The position numbers and the translations under genes were made by a program. This document shows, in pieces, positions 54,875 through 63,294 of a stretch of 64,000 nt of DNA. The notes below the pieces were generated by a model. The model saw only the letters and a list, made by a program, of their open reading frames with translations. It searched no databases and was not told the DNA's origin. Source of the stretch: Deltaproteobacteria bacterium (GTDB lineage Bacteria; Bdellovibrionota_B; Oligoflexia; Oligoflexales; CAIYRB01). Where the stretch lies: the NCBI GenBank assembly GCA_016874735.1, contig VGTI01000012.1, forward strand, positions 1 to 64,000. Reading direction: 5' to 3'. Within the stretch, counting starts at the first letter, position 1. Every line of letters starts with the position of its first letter.

Positions 54875-55400
54875 GTTGCGCCTCCTTAGTTGCGCCTAGG
54901 AGCTGGCAGTCTGTGGTTTCGCCAGGTGCCATGAGGCGATACCTGCTGGCAAAGCCCTCGCTGACCAGTACCGGATATAGCCCCTCAAATAGTCTCTGAT
55001 AGAGCTCGTCTTGAGACGTGAGTTGAGAAGATACCGCGATGTTCTCGATTTCGGGAAATAGCCTAACGACTCCGGCAATTGCCAGGGGCTCACCAAGGTA
55101 CGGCTCGCTCACGCGCGCTGTCCATTTGCCCTCGCTTACATCACTTGCGAATTGGCGCAGTCGATGCGGCAACTTCTCATAAGCTGAGCCAAAACGCTCG
55201 TCGAACGCCCGTGAACGCATTTGGGGATCCGCTACCATCTGGTCCCAAGCCTGATCTACCCATTGGCTGAAACTGATGCCGAGCCATGGGATGAGTGTAG
55301 TCGACGGACGCACACTTAGAAAAAAAGCTATTAGCCAGATTCCGGTCAGCAACGTCTTGCCACCGAGAATAGAGGTATTGTCTGAGTGCTTTGCATTCAT
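54858..55400 (-). CDS. Single-pass membrane protein of unknown function
   Basis: Start taken at ATG 55400, four bases after the stop of the sigma-54 activator gene; the frame reaching 55490 lies inside that gene. The 180-residue protein has one membrane helix near the N-terminus (LLTGIWLIAFFLSVRPS) and a soluble domain after it (FDERFGSAYEKLPHRLRQFASD, then EPLAIAGVVRLFPEIENIAVSS). Overlap with the GT-C-like gene suggests a partner of that protein. Not recognised. Confidence 0.65.
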   Translation of the reverse strand: MNAKHSDNTSILGGKTLLTGIWLIAFFLSVRPSTTLIPWLGISFSQWVDQAWDQMVADPQMRSRAFDERFGSAYEKLPHRLRQFASDVSEGKWTARVSEPYLGEPLAIAGVVRLFPEIENIAVSSQLTSQDELYQRLFEGLYPVLVSEGFASRYRLMAPGETTDCQLLGATKEAQLVRCP

Positions 55401-55404
55401 GAAG

Positions 55405-57186
55405 CTAGGTGATGCCAAATTGTTCGATGTAACGGAAAAGCGTGCGCTCACCGATACCAAGGGCTTTAGCAGTGTCGCTGCGACGGCCATTGTGCTTAGC
55501 TAAGGCTCGTTGCAGAAAACGCCGCATCCAGGCATTTCTGGCTTCGTCTAGAGTGGGTTGTGTCACGGCCTGAAGTTCATCGATGCATTTCCATGCCGCG
55601 TTTAGATCACCGCCTAATTCACCATCCAGATGACTCGGCTGCACTAAAGGACCGTCACACATCACAAGCGCGCGGCGGACACAGTGTTCTAGTTGGCGGA
55701 TATTACCGGGCCAGGGCAGATCGCTTAGAAAATGAAGGGCGCTCGTTGACCAGCGCTTTGGACTTAGACCATGCTCTTCGGTGAAGCGGCGGTGAAAATG
55801 TAACACGAGCGGAGCAATGTCTTCACGTCGCTCCCTGAGCGGTGGCATCTGAATGTTCGCTGCGGCGATCCGGTAATAAAGATCTTCGCGGAATTTACCG
55901 CTAGCAATCAACTCTGGTAAATTACGGTGCGTCGCCGTCACCAATCTAAAATCGCTGTGGCGCGGCGTATTATCACCAATCCGCGTGAAGCTGCGCTCCT
56001 GCAGTACCCGCAGTAGTTTGGCTTGGATTTCGGGTGAAAGTTCACCGATTTCATCCAAAAATAAAGTACCGCCGTCAGCTTTCTCTATGAGACCAACGCG
56101 GTCATTTTGCGCGCCAGTAAACGCGCCACGACGGTGGCCAAAGAGCTCACTTTCGACCAAGCTGGCCGGCATGGCGACGGCATTTACAGTGATCAGCGGT
56201 CCCGCGGCACGCCCAGATAGACGATGGATTTCGCGTGCAACCAGCTCCTTGCCGGTCCCGGTTTCGCCCGTGATCAGGGTTGCCACATTAACCGGTGCCA
56301 GTCGTGTGATCAGTTGGTAAACCGCCAGCAGGCCTGGGGAATGACCCACCATCAGCCGATCCGGAGGCAGCAGTGGTTGATCGACACCCTTAGTGGAAGA
56401 CGGTGGCGATCGCCGCGACTCATGAGCACGAAGATTGCGCCGGATGTGTGTCGCCGGATCCTCATCGGTTAGAGTTGCGAGGAGGATGCGCAGGTCCTTG
56501 GCCATAATCGCAGCGCTGCTACTTGCTCTACCGAGTAGAGTGGCGCCGACCGTGTGCATCAGGTGCTCCGCAGCTTGGAGATCGTTCCTCACTGCGCAGT
56601 CCAGTTGCTCGGTACTCGCTACGCTGCGATCGCCACTCCGCTGCTGCTTATTAGTTCGTGCGCTGTTGGCAGATATCCTCTGCCATGTGCCACCAAAGCC
56701 AATGAGCTTGACCTGTCCCTGCTGCCCGACCAAAACCTGGTCGGCGCTCAAGCCGCGGTGCGGTAGATCGACTTGGTGAGCGGCTGCCAACCCCTCGTAT
56801 ACTTGGATCATTAAGGCGATGCCGACACTCGGTGCGAGCGGTAAACGCACATCAGAAAGGTGCTTGGCCTCAAACCATTCGGTAACAATAAAGACGCGGT
56901 CATCGTCAGATAAGACATCATAAATTTTAGCCACATGCTGGTCGTTGACCGCAGCAAGTGCCTTGGCCTCCGCCAGGACGCGACTTCTGAGGTCAGGAAG
57001 GCCCGTGTCAAAAATGCACTTGATCGCGACCGGTCGCTCCAGTTCCTGATCGATGGCGCGGTAAACGAGACCAAGTGGGCCGCGCCCTATCAGCTCCTGC
57101 AGCTCGTAGCGCCCTCCCGCAATGCTGGAGGCCCCCCCCAGGGGCGAATCAACGATTTCAGATGGCGATAAGGGGGTGGTTTCCAA
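55405..57186 (-). CDS. Pseudokinase fused to sigma-54 activator (AAA+ and Fis HTH)
   Basis: A 593-residue protein from TTG 57186, which has CGGAG six bases upstream; a TTG at 57243 would overlap a regulatory palindrome. Residues 25-200 are a Ser/Thr-kinase fold (RYELQELIGRGPLGLVYRA, VAIK with Lys56). The catalytic loop is HRGLSADQV (143-151) where active kinases have HRDLKPxN, and the DFG is GFG (163-165), so it cannot transfer phosphate in the normal way. The AAA+ domain is intact: GETGTGKE, the sigma-54 loop GAFTGAQ, Walker B FLDEIGE. The end is a Fis-type helix-turn-helix (RRSDTAKALGIGERTLFRYI). It is divergent from the fatty-acid-type operon and probably activates it. Confidence 0.9.
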   Translation of the reverse strand: METTPLSPSEIVDSPLGGASSIAGGRYELQELIGRGPLGLVYRAIDQELERPVAIKCIFDTGLPDLRSRVLAEAKALAAVNDQHVAKIYDVLSDDDRVFIVTEWFEAKHLSDVRLPLAPSVGIALMIQVYEGLAAAHQVDLPHRGLSADQVLVGQQGQVKLIGFGGTWQRISANSARTNKQQRSGDRSVASTEQLDCAVRNDLQAAEHLMHTVGATLLGRASSSAAIMAKDLRILLATLTDEDPATHIRRNLRAHESRRSPPSSTKGVDQPLLPPDRLMVGHSPGLLAVYQLITRLAPVNVATLITGETGTGKELVAREIHRLSGRAAGPLITVNAVAMPASLVESELFGHRRGAFTGAQNDRVGLIEKADGGTLFLDEIGELSPEIQAKLLRVLQERSFTRIGDNTPRHSDFRLVTATHRNLPELIASGKFREDLYYRIAAANIQMPPLRERREDIAPLVLHFHRRFTEEHGLSPKRWSTSALHFLSDLPWPGNIRQLEHCVRRALVMCDGPLVQPSHLDGELGGDLNAAWKCIDELQAVTQPTLDEARNAWMRRFLQRALAKHNGRRSDTAKALGIGERTLFRYIEQFGIT

Positions 57187-57236
57187 CGCTGCTCCGCGTG
57201 CACTTTTTAGAACTAAACATATACTCGTATCATGGC

Positions 57237-57284
57237 CTGCCAATTTTGGCAGTTAAAAAATCTAGTCCCCGCCAACTTTGGCAG
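57237..57284. promoter_or_regulatory. Two palindromes 32 bp apart, likely activator sites
   Basis: CTGCCAATTTTGGCAG at 57237-57252 (7-base arms) and CCGCCAACTTTGGCAG at 57269-57284 (one arm mismatch). Starts are 32 bp apart, about three DNA turns, so both face the same side. They sit about 108 and 141 bases before the expected start of the operon at 57452, the normal place for enhancer sites of sigma-54 activators. Confidence 0.65.
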
Positions 57285-57358
57285 TCAGCTATGTGACGTA
57301 AGGACGCACACAGTAACTAAATTCGGTATGTTAGGTACCCATAAGTCATTACTGGATT

Positions 57359-57374
57359 TGGCATGAATTCTGCA
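57359..57374 (+). promoter_or_regulatory. Sigma-54 promoter (-24/-12) of the fatty-acid-type operon
   Basis: TGGCATGAATTCTGCA: GG at 57360-57361 and GC at 57372-57373 with ten bases between, the exact sigma-54 spacing, and close to the consensus TGGCAYG-N4-YTGCA. Transcription would start near 57386, 66 bases before the first gene. Confidence 0.72.
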
Positions 57375-57451
57375 CATCTAAGCCGTTAGTTTACTAGATA
57401 CGAGAGCCGTAGGTTGCGCGACCCCAGACGCCGACGCCCCAGGAGGTCATT

Positions 57452-58207
57452 GTGAGTGACAAGCTAGAATTTTCCGAACAGGTCGTCATCATCACCGGTG
57501 GTAGTCGTGGCATCGGTAGAGCCATGGTCGAGGCCTTCGCCCACGGTGGAGCCAAGGTGGTGTTCACCTACGTCCACGGAAGTGACGCCGCCAGGACTCT
57601 GGAGTGCTCTCTGCGTGATCAAGGGCTGAGTGTGCAGGCTTTGCAGGTCGATGTGCGCGACGAAAAGGCAGTCGATGAAGCGGTCACTATGGTCGAGAAA
57701 GAGCACGGTCGTATCGATGTGCTCATCAACAACGCAGGTATCACTGCCGACGGTTTGATCATGACCATGGAAGACAAATCGTGGTCCGACGTGCTGACCA
57801 CAAATCTTAGTGGGGCCTTCCACTTCTGTCGCATAACCTCGCGCTTTATGATGCGTCGGCGGCAGGGATCGATCATCAATATCTCCTCCCTCGTTGCCAC
57901 GCGGCCAGGGCGCGGCCACTGCAACTATGCAGCATCTAAGGGTGGCATTGAGGCGATGACCAAGGCTCTAGCAATTGAACTTGCTCCCCGAAATATCCGC
58001 GTCAACTGTGTGGCGCCAGGTATGATCGAAACTGACATGAGCAAAGATGTGCGCGCTCTTGCTGGTGACGAGATTTTGCAGCGAATCCCCCTCAAACGTT
58101 ATGGGCAGCCCGCCGAAGTGGCAGCCGTCGTGAAATTTTTGAGTAGCAAGGCTGCATCCTACATCACGGGATCCGTGATTCATGTCGATGGTGGATTAAT
58201 CGTGTGA
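57452..58207 (+). CDS. 3-oxoacyl-ACP reductase (FabG-type SDR)
   Basis: A 251-residue short-chain dehydrogenase starting at GTG with AGGAGG seven bases upstream. NADPH site: VVIITGGSRGIGRA. INNAGITADGLIM follows the usual pattern. The catalytic Ser, Tyr and Lys are in INISSLVATRPGRGHCNYAASKGG. The close IRVNCVAPGMIETDMS and ITGSVIHVDGG complete it. FabG reduces the 3-keto group on an acyl-ACP after each condensation. As first gene of an operon with its own ACP and ketosynthase, it is more likely dedicated to that pathway than the housekeeping copy. Confidence 0.9.
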   Translation: MSDKLEFSEQVVIITGGSRGIGRAMVEAFAHGGAKVVFTYVHGSDAARTLECSLRDQGLSVQALQVDVRDEKAVDEAVTMVEKEHGRIDVLINNAGITADGLIMTMEDKSWSDVLTTNLSGAFHFCRITSRFMMRRRQGSIINISSLVATRPGRGHCNYAASKGGIEAMTKALAIELAPRNIRVNCVAPGMIETDMSKDVRALAGDEILQRIPLKRYGQPAEVAAVVKFLSSKAASYITGSVIHVDGGLIV

Positions 58208-58256
58208 TTCGTGTCCCAACCTGGGACTGTTTAACTATGACATAGGAGAGAGTCTG

Positions 58257-58685
58257 ATGAACAATTTGGACCGCGTACGAGCCGTAATTGCTGACGCACT
58301 TTATGTGGATCTCGAGCAGGTCGAGCCCCAAGCCAACTTGATGGCTGACCTGGGTGCAGAAAGTATCGACTTTCTCGATATCATGTTTCGCTTGGAAAAA
58401 GAGTTTAACATTAAGCTCCCACGCGGTGAGATTGAGCAGAAAGCTCGTGGTCAGTTGAGTGACGCCGAGTTTGCGGTCGAGGGTCGCCTTACCGACGCAG
58501 GTCTTACAAACCTGAAAGCCATGCTGCCGGAAGTCAAAGCTGAGGCTTTCCGCTCAGGACTCCATCTCCGTGAAATCCCGACTTTGTTTACCGTCCAAAC
58601 CTTCGTGCGTATGGTGGAAGAACAGTTAACTGGAGGGGGCGCGGTGTTGACGGGGCTCGGCACTGAGAAACCTGTTTCGCTCTGA
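58257..58685 (+). CDS. Acyl carrier protein with internal extension
   Basis: A 142-residue protein with GGAGAG six bases before ATG. The carrier signature is DLGAESIDFLDIMFRLEKEFNI, Ser36 being the site for phosphopantetheine; the usual DSL is ESI. Normal ACPs are about 80 residues. Here some 50 residues lie between helix II and the last helix (ARGQLSDAEFAVEGRLTDAG, then LKAMLPEVKAEAF), before TVQTFVRMVEEQL. The extension may serve contacts with the partner enzymes. It lies 49 bases after the ketoreductase gene. Confidence 0.88.
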   Translation: MNNLDRVRAVIADALYVDLEQVEPQANLMADLGAESIDFLDIMFRLEKEFNIKLPRGEIEQKARGQLSDAEFAVEGRLTDAGLTNLKAMLPEVKAEAFRSGLHLREIPTLFTVQTFVRMVEEQLTGGGAVLTGLGTEKPVSL

Positions 58686-58714
58686 CCGTAATTTTTTGAC
58701 GCCGGGAGTACAGG

Positions 58715-59575
58715 ATGCGCTTCTTGTTCGTGGACGCAATTACTGAAGTTGGTGAAGGGTCTATAGTTGGATACAGGCACTTTCCCATCACTGAACCATT
58801 GCGATATCCGTTACGCAAGGAGCAGGCCCATGTTGCTCCCGGTGCAATTTTTGAAGCCCTTGGTCAATTAGCCTCCTGGTACTGTCTCAAGGAGAATAAT
58901 TTTACGGCGCGTCCCGTATTTCTCTTTGTTGACAGCATCGAATCAAAGGGACTCGTACCCATAGGCTCGCGGGTTGAGCTCCGCGCGACCATTCACGATT
59001 TAGGCCAGGATGCATTCCGGTTTAGCGCCGAGGCATTGGTCAATGGTGTCGTGGTGCAACGCCTGAGTGACTGTGGTGGTATGTTCATGCCACTTGCTGA
59101 GCTCGAGGATCCCGAAGTAACTAAAGCGCGCTATCAGGCTTTAACCAACGGGGGGCTTATCTTGCCTGGTTCTGACGGTCCAGCCTATCCCTTTGCCGAC
59201 CTAGTCGGTGAGGTGCTTAGCGTGGATGTGGGGCGGCGGATTCACACGCGGCACCTTTTCAGTCGTGACGAACCCTTTTACGCCGATCACTTTCCCAGGT
59301 TTCCAGTGACGCCCGTGGTGATCCTGACCGAGATGTTGGGCCAGGGTGCTCGGCGCTTGTTTGCACTGAAAGACGATCAAGAGCTGACCTTGCTAGCTAT
59401 GCAGAGACTTAAGATCAGAACCTTCGTTGCTCCAGGAGATATCACGGAAGTGATCCTAACCAGCGCCGGTGTCCGCACAGTCAGCGGCAGACGACTTGGT
59501 GACGTCACTGCCGAACTACTCAAGGACGGCAAGAGGATCCTGCGGAGCGAATTCATCTACGATGTAACTGGGTAG
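58715..59575 (+). CDS. Double-hotdog dehydratase-like protein (FabA/FabZ type)
   Basis: A 286-residue protein with two hotdog folds. The first (residues 1-125) has HVAPGAIFEALGQLASWY, close to the FabZ helix, but lacks the catalytic His. The second (from about 155) has DEPFYADHFPRFPVTPVVILTEMLGQ with His192 in the HFPxxPVxP motif and is the likely active half. Such proteins remove water from 3-hydroxyacyl-ACP. The Pro-Val after the motif, where FabZ has Pro-Gly, may change the tunnel. It starts 30 bases after the ACP gene. Confidence 0.78.
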   Translation: MRFLFVDAITEVGEGSIVGYRHFPITEPLRYPLRKEQAHVAPGAIFEALGQLASWYCLKENNFTARPVFLFVDSIESKGLVPIGSRVELRATIHDLGQDAFRFSAEALVNGVVVQRLSDCGGMFMPLAELEDPEVTKARYQALTNGGLILPGSDGPAYPFADLVGEVLSVDVGRRIHTRHLFSRDEPFYADHFPRFPVTPVVILTEMLGQGARRLFALKDDQELTLLAMQRLKIRTFVAPGDITEVILTSAGVRTVSGRRLGDVTAELLKDGKRILRSEFIYDVTG

Positions 59576-59579
59576 GGCT

Positions 59580-60848
59580 ATGCAAACCAACTCTGAAAAA
59601 CAGTCGCTGCGTCGTCGTGTCGTCATCACAGGTATCGGAGCTGTAACACCCCTTGGACTATCGATGCAGGACACCTGGAACGGTCTGGTCGAAGGGATCT
59701 CCGTAGCGGGGCCGGTGAGGCGCTTTGATGCGCGTCAATTTCCAGTTCAGATGGCTTACGAGGTCGATGGATTCAAGTTGGCCAAGGATCTTGTGCTGAT
59801 GCACGAAGTTCCCCATATGAGCGATATTTGTGCGTTTGCGATCAATGCGACGAAAGAGGCCCTGGAGCAAGCTCACATACCAATTGCCGGACCTGTATCC
59901 GATCGCACCTCGGTTTGTTTTGGCGTTGGCCTGCAGTGCCCCCAGCTGTCCTGGTACGACCAAGTGCATTTACAGAGAAAGTTTGATGATCCAAGTCTCA
60001 TCCCACACATTCATCTCTTTCCCGATCAAATGTCGTCCATACTGGGACGGTTGATGGGGGCAGGTGGCGGTATTACCTCAGTCCATACTGCCTGTGCATC
60101 CTCTGGTCAGGCCATGGGCGAAGCTTACGATCAAATTTTGTCCGGCGATGTCGACTTAGTCTTAACTGGTGGGACAGATTCGATGATCAGTCCCTTCTAT
60201 CACACGGGCTTCAATCTCCTCGGAGCCTTGTCAAAACGCAACGACTCTCCCAAGACAGCTTCCAGGCCCTTTGATCGTGATCGGGATGGATTCGTCTTTG
60301 GTGAAGGTGCCTGCGTCTTTGTTTTTGAAGAGCTAGAGCATGCCAAAGCCCGCGGCGCCACGATCTTGGGTGAGGTGTGTGGTTACGGCGTGACCGAGTC
60401 GGCCTACCGGATCACCGATCTTCATCCCGAGGGTACTGGGCCGGTCGAGGCCATGCAAATGGCACTTGATGATGCTGGCATTACCGCTGCTGAAGTTGGT
60501 TATATCAACGCTCATGGCACCTCGACGCAACTCAATGACCGCATCGAGGCATTGGCAATTGCCAAAGTGTTTGGTGAATTTGCACCACGAACCTATGTCA
60601 GCTCTACGAAGAGTATGACTGGTCACATGATTGCTGCTGCTGGTGCCATCGAATTTGCCTTCTGTGTGAAGGCTCTCGAGCACCAAGTGCTGCCTCCATC
60701 GATCAACCTATTCAACCCGGATCCTGACTGCCGCGTTAACTTGACTCCGCCTCAGATTAGCTCGCATCCCATGAATTATGCACTGTCCAATTCGGTCGGC
60801 TTTGGCGGCTCTAATACAGCTCTGATCGCTGGTAGGGGGACGGTATGA
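59580..60848 (+). CDS. Beta-ketoacyl-ACP synthase (KAS II/FabF type)
   Basis: A 422-residue condensing enzyme. RVVITGIGAVTPLG opens it. The triad is complete: Cys172 in HTACASSGQAM, His312 in INAHGTSTQLND and His349 in TKSMTGHM, with Lys344. NSVGFGGSNTAL closes it. It joins malonyl-ACP to a growing acyl chain. It starts 5 bases after the dehydratase stop and its stop overlaps the next gene (ATGA), so it is made together with the inactive partner, as in type II polyketide ketosynthase pairs. Confidence 0.92.
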   Translation: MQTNSEKQSLRRRVVITGIGAVTPLGLSMQDTWNGLVEGISVAGPVRRFDARQFPVQMAYEVDGFKLAKDLVLMHEVPHMSDICAFAINATKEALEQAHIPIAGPVSDRTSVCFGVGLQCPQLSWYDQVHLQRKFDDPSLIPHIHLFPDQMSSILGRLMGAGGGITSVHTACASSGQAMGEAYDQILSGDVDLVLTGGTDSMISPFYHTGFNLLGALSKRNDSPKTASRPFDRDRDGFVFGEGACVFVFEELEHAKARGATILGEVCGYGVTESAYRITDLHPEGTGPVEAMQMALDDAGITAAEVGYINAHGTSTQLNDRIEALAIAKVFGEFAPRTYVSSTKSMTGHMIAAAGAIEFAFCVKALEHQVLPPSINLFNPDPDCRVNLTPPQISSHPMNYALSNSVGFGGSNTALIAGRGTV

Positions 60849-62098
60849 AAGGTGGTATGAGCGGTCAAGATTTAGTCATTACTGGGCTTGGCGCCTTAAC
60901 CAATTTAGCTACGGGACGTACCAGGCTGTCAGAGTGTATGACGGCTAAACCTGATCAGCGGCAGCAAAAAGACTACAGTTTGGCTGGGTTTAAAGCGATG
61001 CCGCTCATGCGTGACAAACGGCATTTGAAGAGTATTTCCCACTCCGACAGTGTAGGTATGGCCGGTGTCTCGGTGCTTCTCGATGATGCCAAACTCAATA
61101 TCGGTGATTATCCCGCCGCGCGCATTGGTGTTTACGTCGGATCGCCGTCACCTTGTGCCAGTGACAATGATGCCTACCGCGAGGCGATCATTGCATCACA
61201 CAAGGGGGATGGGAGTTATGACTTGGCGACGTTTGCGCGTCTAAGTCACGAAGCAAGACCTGTGACCTTGCTGACAGGGCTGACCAATAATGTGCTCTGT
61301 TATACCTCGCTCCTTATGGACGCGCGTGGCCCCAACTCAAGTTACATGGCGTCCGCTGTCGCGGGTCAGTTGGCAGTGATCAATGCGATGCAGCGCCTCA
61401 AGCGTGGCAAAATTGACCTGGCTATTGCTGGTGGATTCGCGTTTCCCACCGATCCAATTTACCTCGCCATGTTAACCAAGCACGGATTAACCCAGAGGGG
61501 AGTACCCAATAAGAACTACGAAACGGTCCCCTTTGGCTTAGATCCTGAGACGATTGGCATGGTTCTCGCTGATGGGGCCGCCTTTGTCGCCATCGAGCGA
61601 CGGGAGCAAGCGCGTTGTCGTGGTGCTTCAGTGTTAGCGACGTTGGTTGGTGGCGCTGTGACTAGTGATGGACTGGGACCAAAGCATTTTCATAGCGACG
61701 GCCGATCCATACTTAGGCTGCTACACAAGGTGGTCGAGCAAGCTGGGATTTCTCCAGCGGACGTCGGTCTAGTCGTGAGTGGCGCTGCTGGTATCACGGA
61801 TCTTGATTTGGCCGAGCTTAATGCCCTGCAGCAGTTTTTTGCTGGAGTCACTGAGGCCCCGGCCTTGGCGGTGCCAAGCAAGCTGTGGGGCAATCTCCTA
61901 GAGGCTGGCGGTCTCATGGAAATTGGTTTTTTGAACGAGATTTATCAAGCTGGTGCTGTGCCCGCCTCCCTCAGTGTAGCTGTGCCCGGATCAAGATTTG
62001 GGGCAAAAATTGACCAAACTAAACCGTACGTGCTCTTGCTGCGTACCAGCGCTTGGGGTGAATATAGTTGCATCGTGGTGAAACGCGAGGATCCATGA
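60845..62098 (+). CDS. Inactive ketosynthase homologue, chain-length-factor-like
   Basis: A 417-residue thiolase-fold protein aligned along its length with the ketosynthase before it. None of the catalytic residues remain: the Cys site reads YMASAVAGQ (Ser170), the first His region is SGAAGITD in place of AHGTST, and the second is SKLWGNLLEAGG in place of KSMTGH. In type II polyketide systems the partner KS-beta (chain length factor) also lacks the Cys and sets chain length. I infer that job here. The start overlaps the ketosynthase stop by four bases. Confidence 0.85.
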   Translation: MKGGMSGQDLVITGLGALTNLATGRTRLSECMTAKPDQRQQKDYSLAGFKAMPLMRDKRHLKSISHSDSVGMAGVSVLLDDAKLNIGDYPAARIGVYVGSPSPCASDNDAYREAIIASHKGDGSYDLATFARLSHEARPVTLLTGLTNNVLCYTSLLMDARGPNSSYMASAVAGQLAVINAMQRLKRGKIDLAIAGGFAFPTDPIYLAMLTKHGLTQRGVPNKNYETVPFGLDPETIGMVLADGAAFVAIERREQARCRGASVLATLVGGAVTSDGLGPKHFHSDGRSILRLLHKVVEQAGISPADVGLVVSGAAGITDLDLAELNALQQFFAGVTEAPALAVPSKLWGNLLEAGGLMEIGFLNEIYQAGAVPASLSVAVPGSRFGAKIDQTKPYVLLLRTSAWGEYSCIVVKREDP

Positions 62099-63294
62099 AC
62101 GGTGCGGCAACTGCAGGTGGCGACACTAATGTCTTGATCACCGGGATTAATAGTTTCCTCGGTAAGGCCACGTTGGCACGATTAGTAGATAAGATCAATG
62201 TTGATCGGATTTACTTGTTACTGCCATCGGAGGATGGCACTGACGCCTCGCCTCAAGTGGATCTGCTGCTGCGGCAGATGTTTCCGCTTTGGCGCGCTAA
62301 TGAATTGCGCAACCGTGTCATTGGGATCTGCGGCAATTTCACCGAGAGTGGTTGTGGACTTTCCGAGGCATCACTTGCCTTGTGTCGTGAGCAGGTTATG
62401 CAAATCCTGCACTGTGGTGCTAATACCGATCTGGGTGGTAGTCTGGAGCAGGCACGCCATCTGAATACCGAGGGCACCTTGCACGTGCTGCAGCTCGCCG
62501 ATGAGCTCTATCGCCATGGTAGACTGCAGCGTCTCGACTATGTGTCGACCGCCTATGTTTGCGGGCGCAAACCTGGTGTGACTACAGAGAGTGATTTCGA
62601 ACGCGGTCAGACATTCGCAAATTATTATGAGCAAAGTAAATTTGAAGCAGAAACCTTAGTGCGCCAATACGCTAAGCGTCTACCAGTGTGTATCTATCGT
62701 CCTTCGATAGTCGTTGGCCACTCGTACAACGGTTACACACCTAACTTTAGGGTGCTCTACTGGCCTATTTTGCTCTTGGCGAAGGATCTCCTACCTTTTC
62801 TCGTCTGCAATCCCAAGGCCTACTTGGATATCGTACCAGTCGACTTTGTGGCTGACAGTATCGTGACTTTGATGAGCGTCCCAGAGGGGGTAGGTGAGAC
62901 CTTTTTACTGACGGCCGGCCTTGGTCATGAAATCCGCATCCGCGATATTTTGCACGATACCTACGAAATCGCTGGGCTTAAAAGGCGGCCAACAATTCCA
63001 TTTTGGTTATTTGAGATGTTGGCGCGGACGCCTGTAGCTGGCCTTTTGCCGATGCAATTTTGGGCCTTGGTTGAAGCCGCTAAACCTTACTTCCCTTATC
63101 TGCGTGGGACGAATTTAAGGTTTGATTCAAGTAAAACTCTGGCAGTGCTCGCTAAGCACGGTATCAGACCTCCTGATTGGCAAGATTACAAACAAGAGAT
63201 ACTGAGTTTCTGCGTAGCGACGCGTTGGGGCAAAAGATTGCCTCTGCCAGAGTACTCGTACTACTTACCAGCTAAGTTTAATCGGGCTATGTAG
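62095..63294 (+). CDS. Thioester/fatty-acyl reductase-like extended SDR
   Basis: A 399-residue protein; ATG 62095 overlaps the preceding stop and has GAGG five bases upstream. NADPH site: VLITGINSFLGKATLARL. Middle: ILHCGANTDLGG and NTEGTLHVLQLA, then DYVSTAYVCGR and YYEQSKFEAE with the catalytic Tyr and Lys, then YRPSIVVGHS. These are the features of NAD_binding_4 proteins: fatty acyl-CoA reductases and the reductase domains that release products from carrier proteins as aldehydes or alcohols. As the last gene of the operon it probably frees the product from the ACP. Another oxidoreductase role cannot be ruled out. Confidence 0.8.
   Translation: MNGAATAGGDTNVLITGINSFLGKATLARLVDKINVDRIYLLLPSEDGTDASPQVDLLLRQMFPLWRANELRNRVIGICGNFTESGCGLSEASLALCREQVMQILHCGANTDLGGSLEQARHLNTEGTLHVLQLADELYRHGRLQRLDYVSTAYVCGRKPGVTTESDFERGQTFANYYEQSKFEAETLVRQYAKRLPVCIYRPSIVVGHSYNGYTPNFRVLYWPILLLAKDLLPFLVCNPKAYLDIVPVDFVADSIVTLMSVPEGVGETFLLTAGLGHEIRIRDILHDTYEIAGLKRRPTIPFWLFEMLARTPVAGLLPMQFWALVEAAKPYFPYLRGTNLRFDSSKTLAVLAKHGIRPPDWQDYKQEILSFCVATRWGKRLPLPEYSYYLPAKFNRAM

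Noticed and set aside
57237-57252. TGGCA within the palindromes as a second sigma-54 promoter
   Set aside because: No GC at the required distance from the GG on either strand; the symmetric form fits a protein-binding site better.
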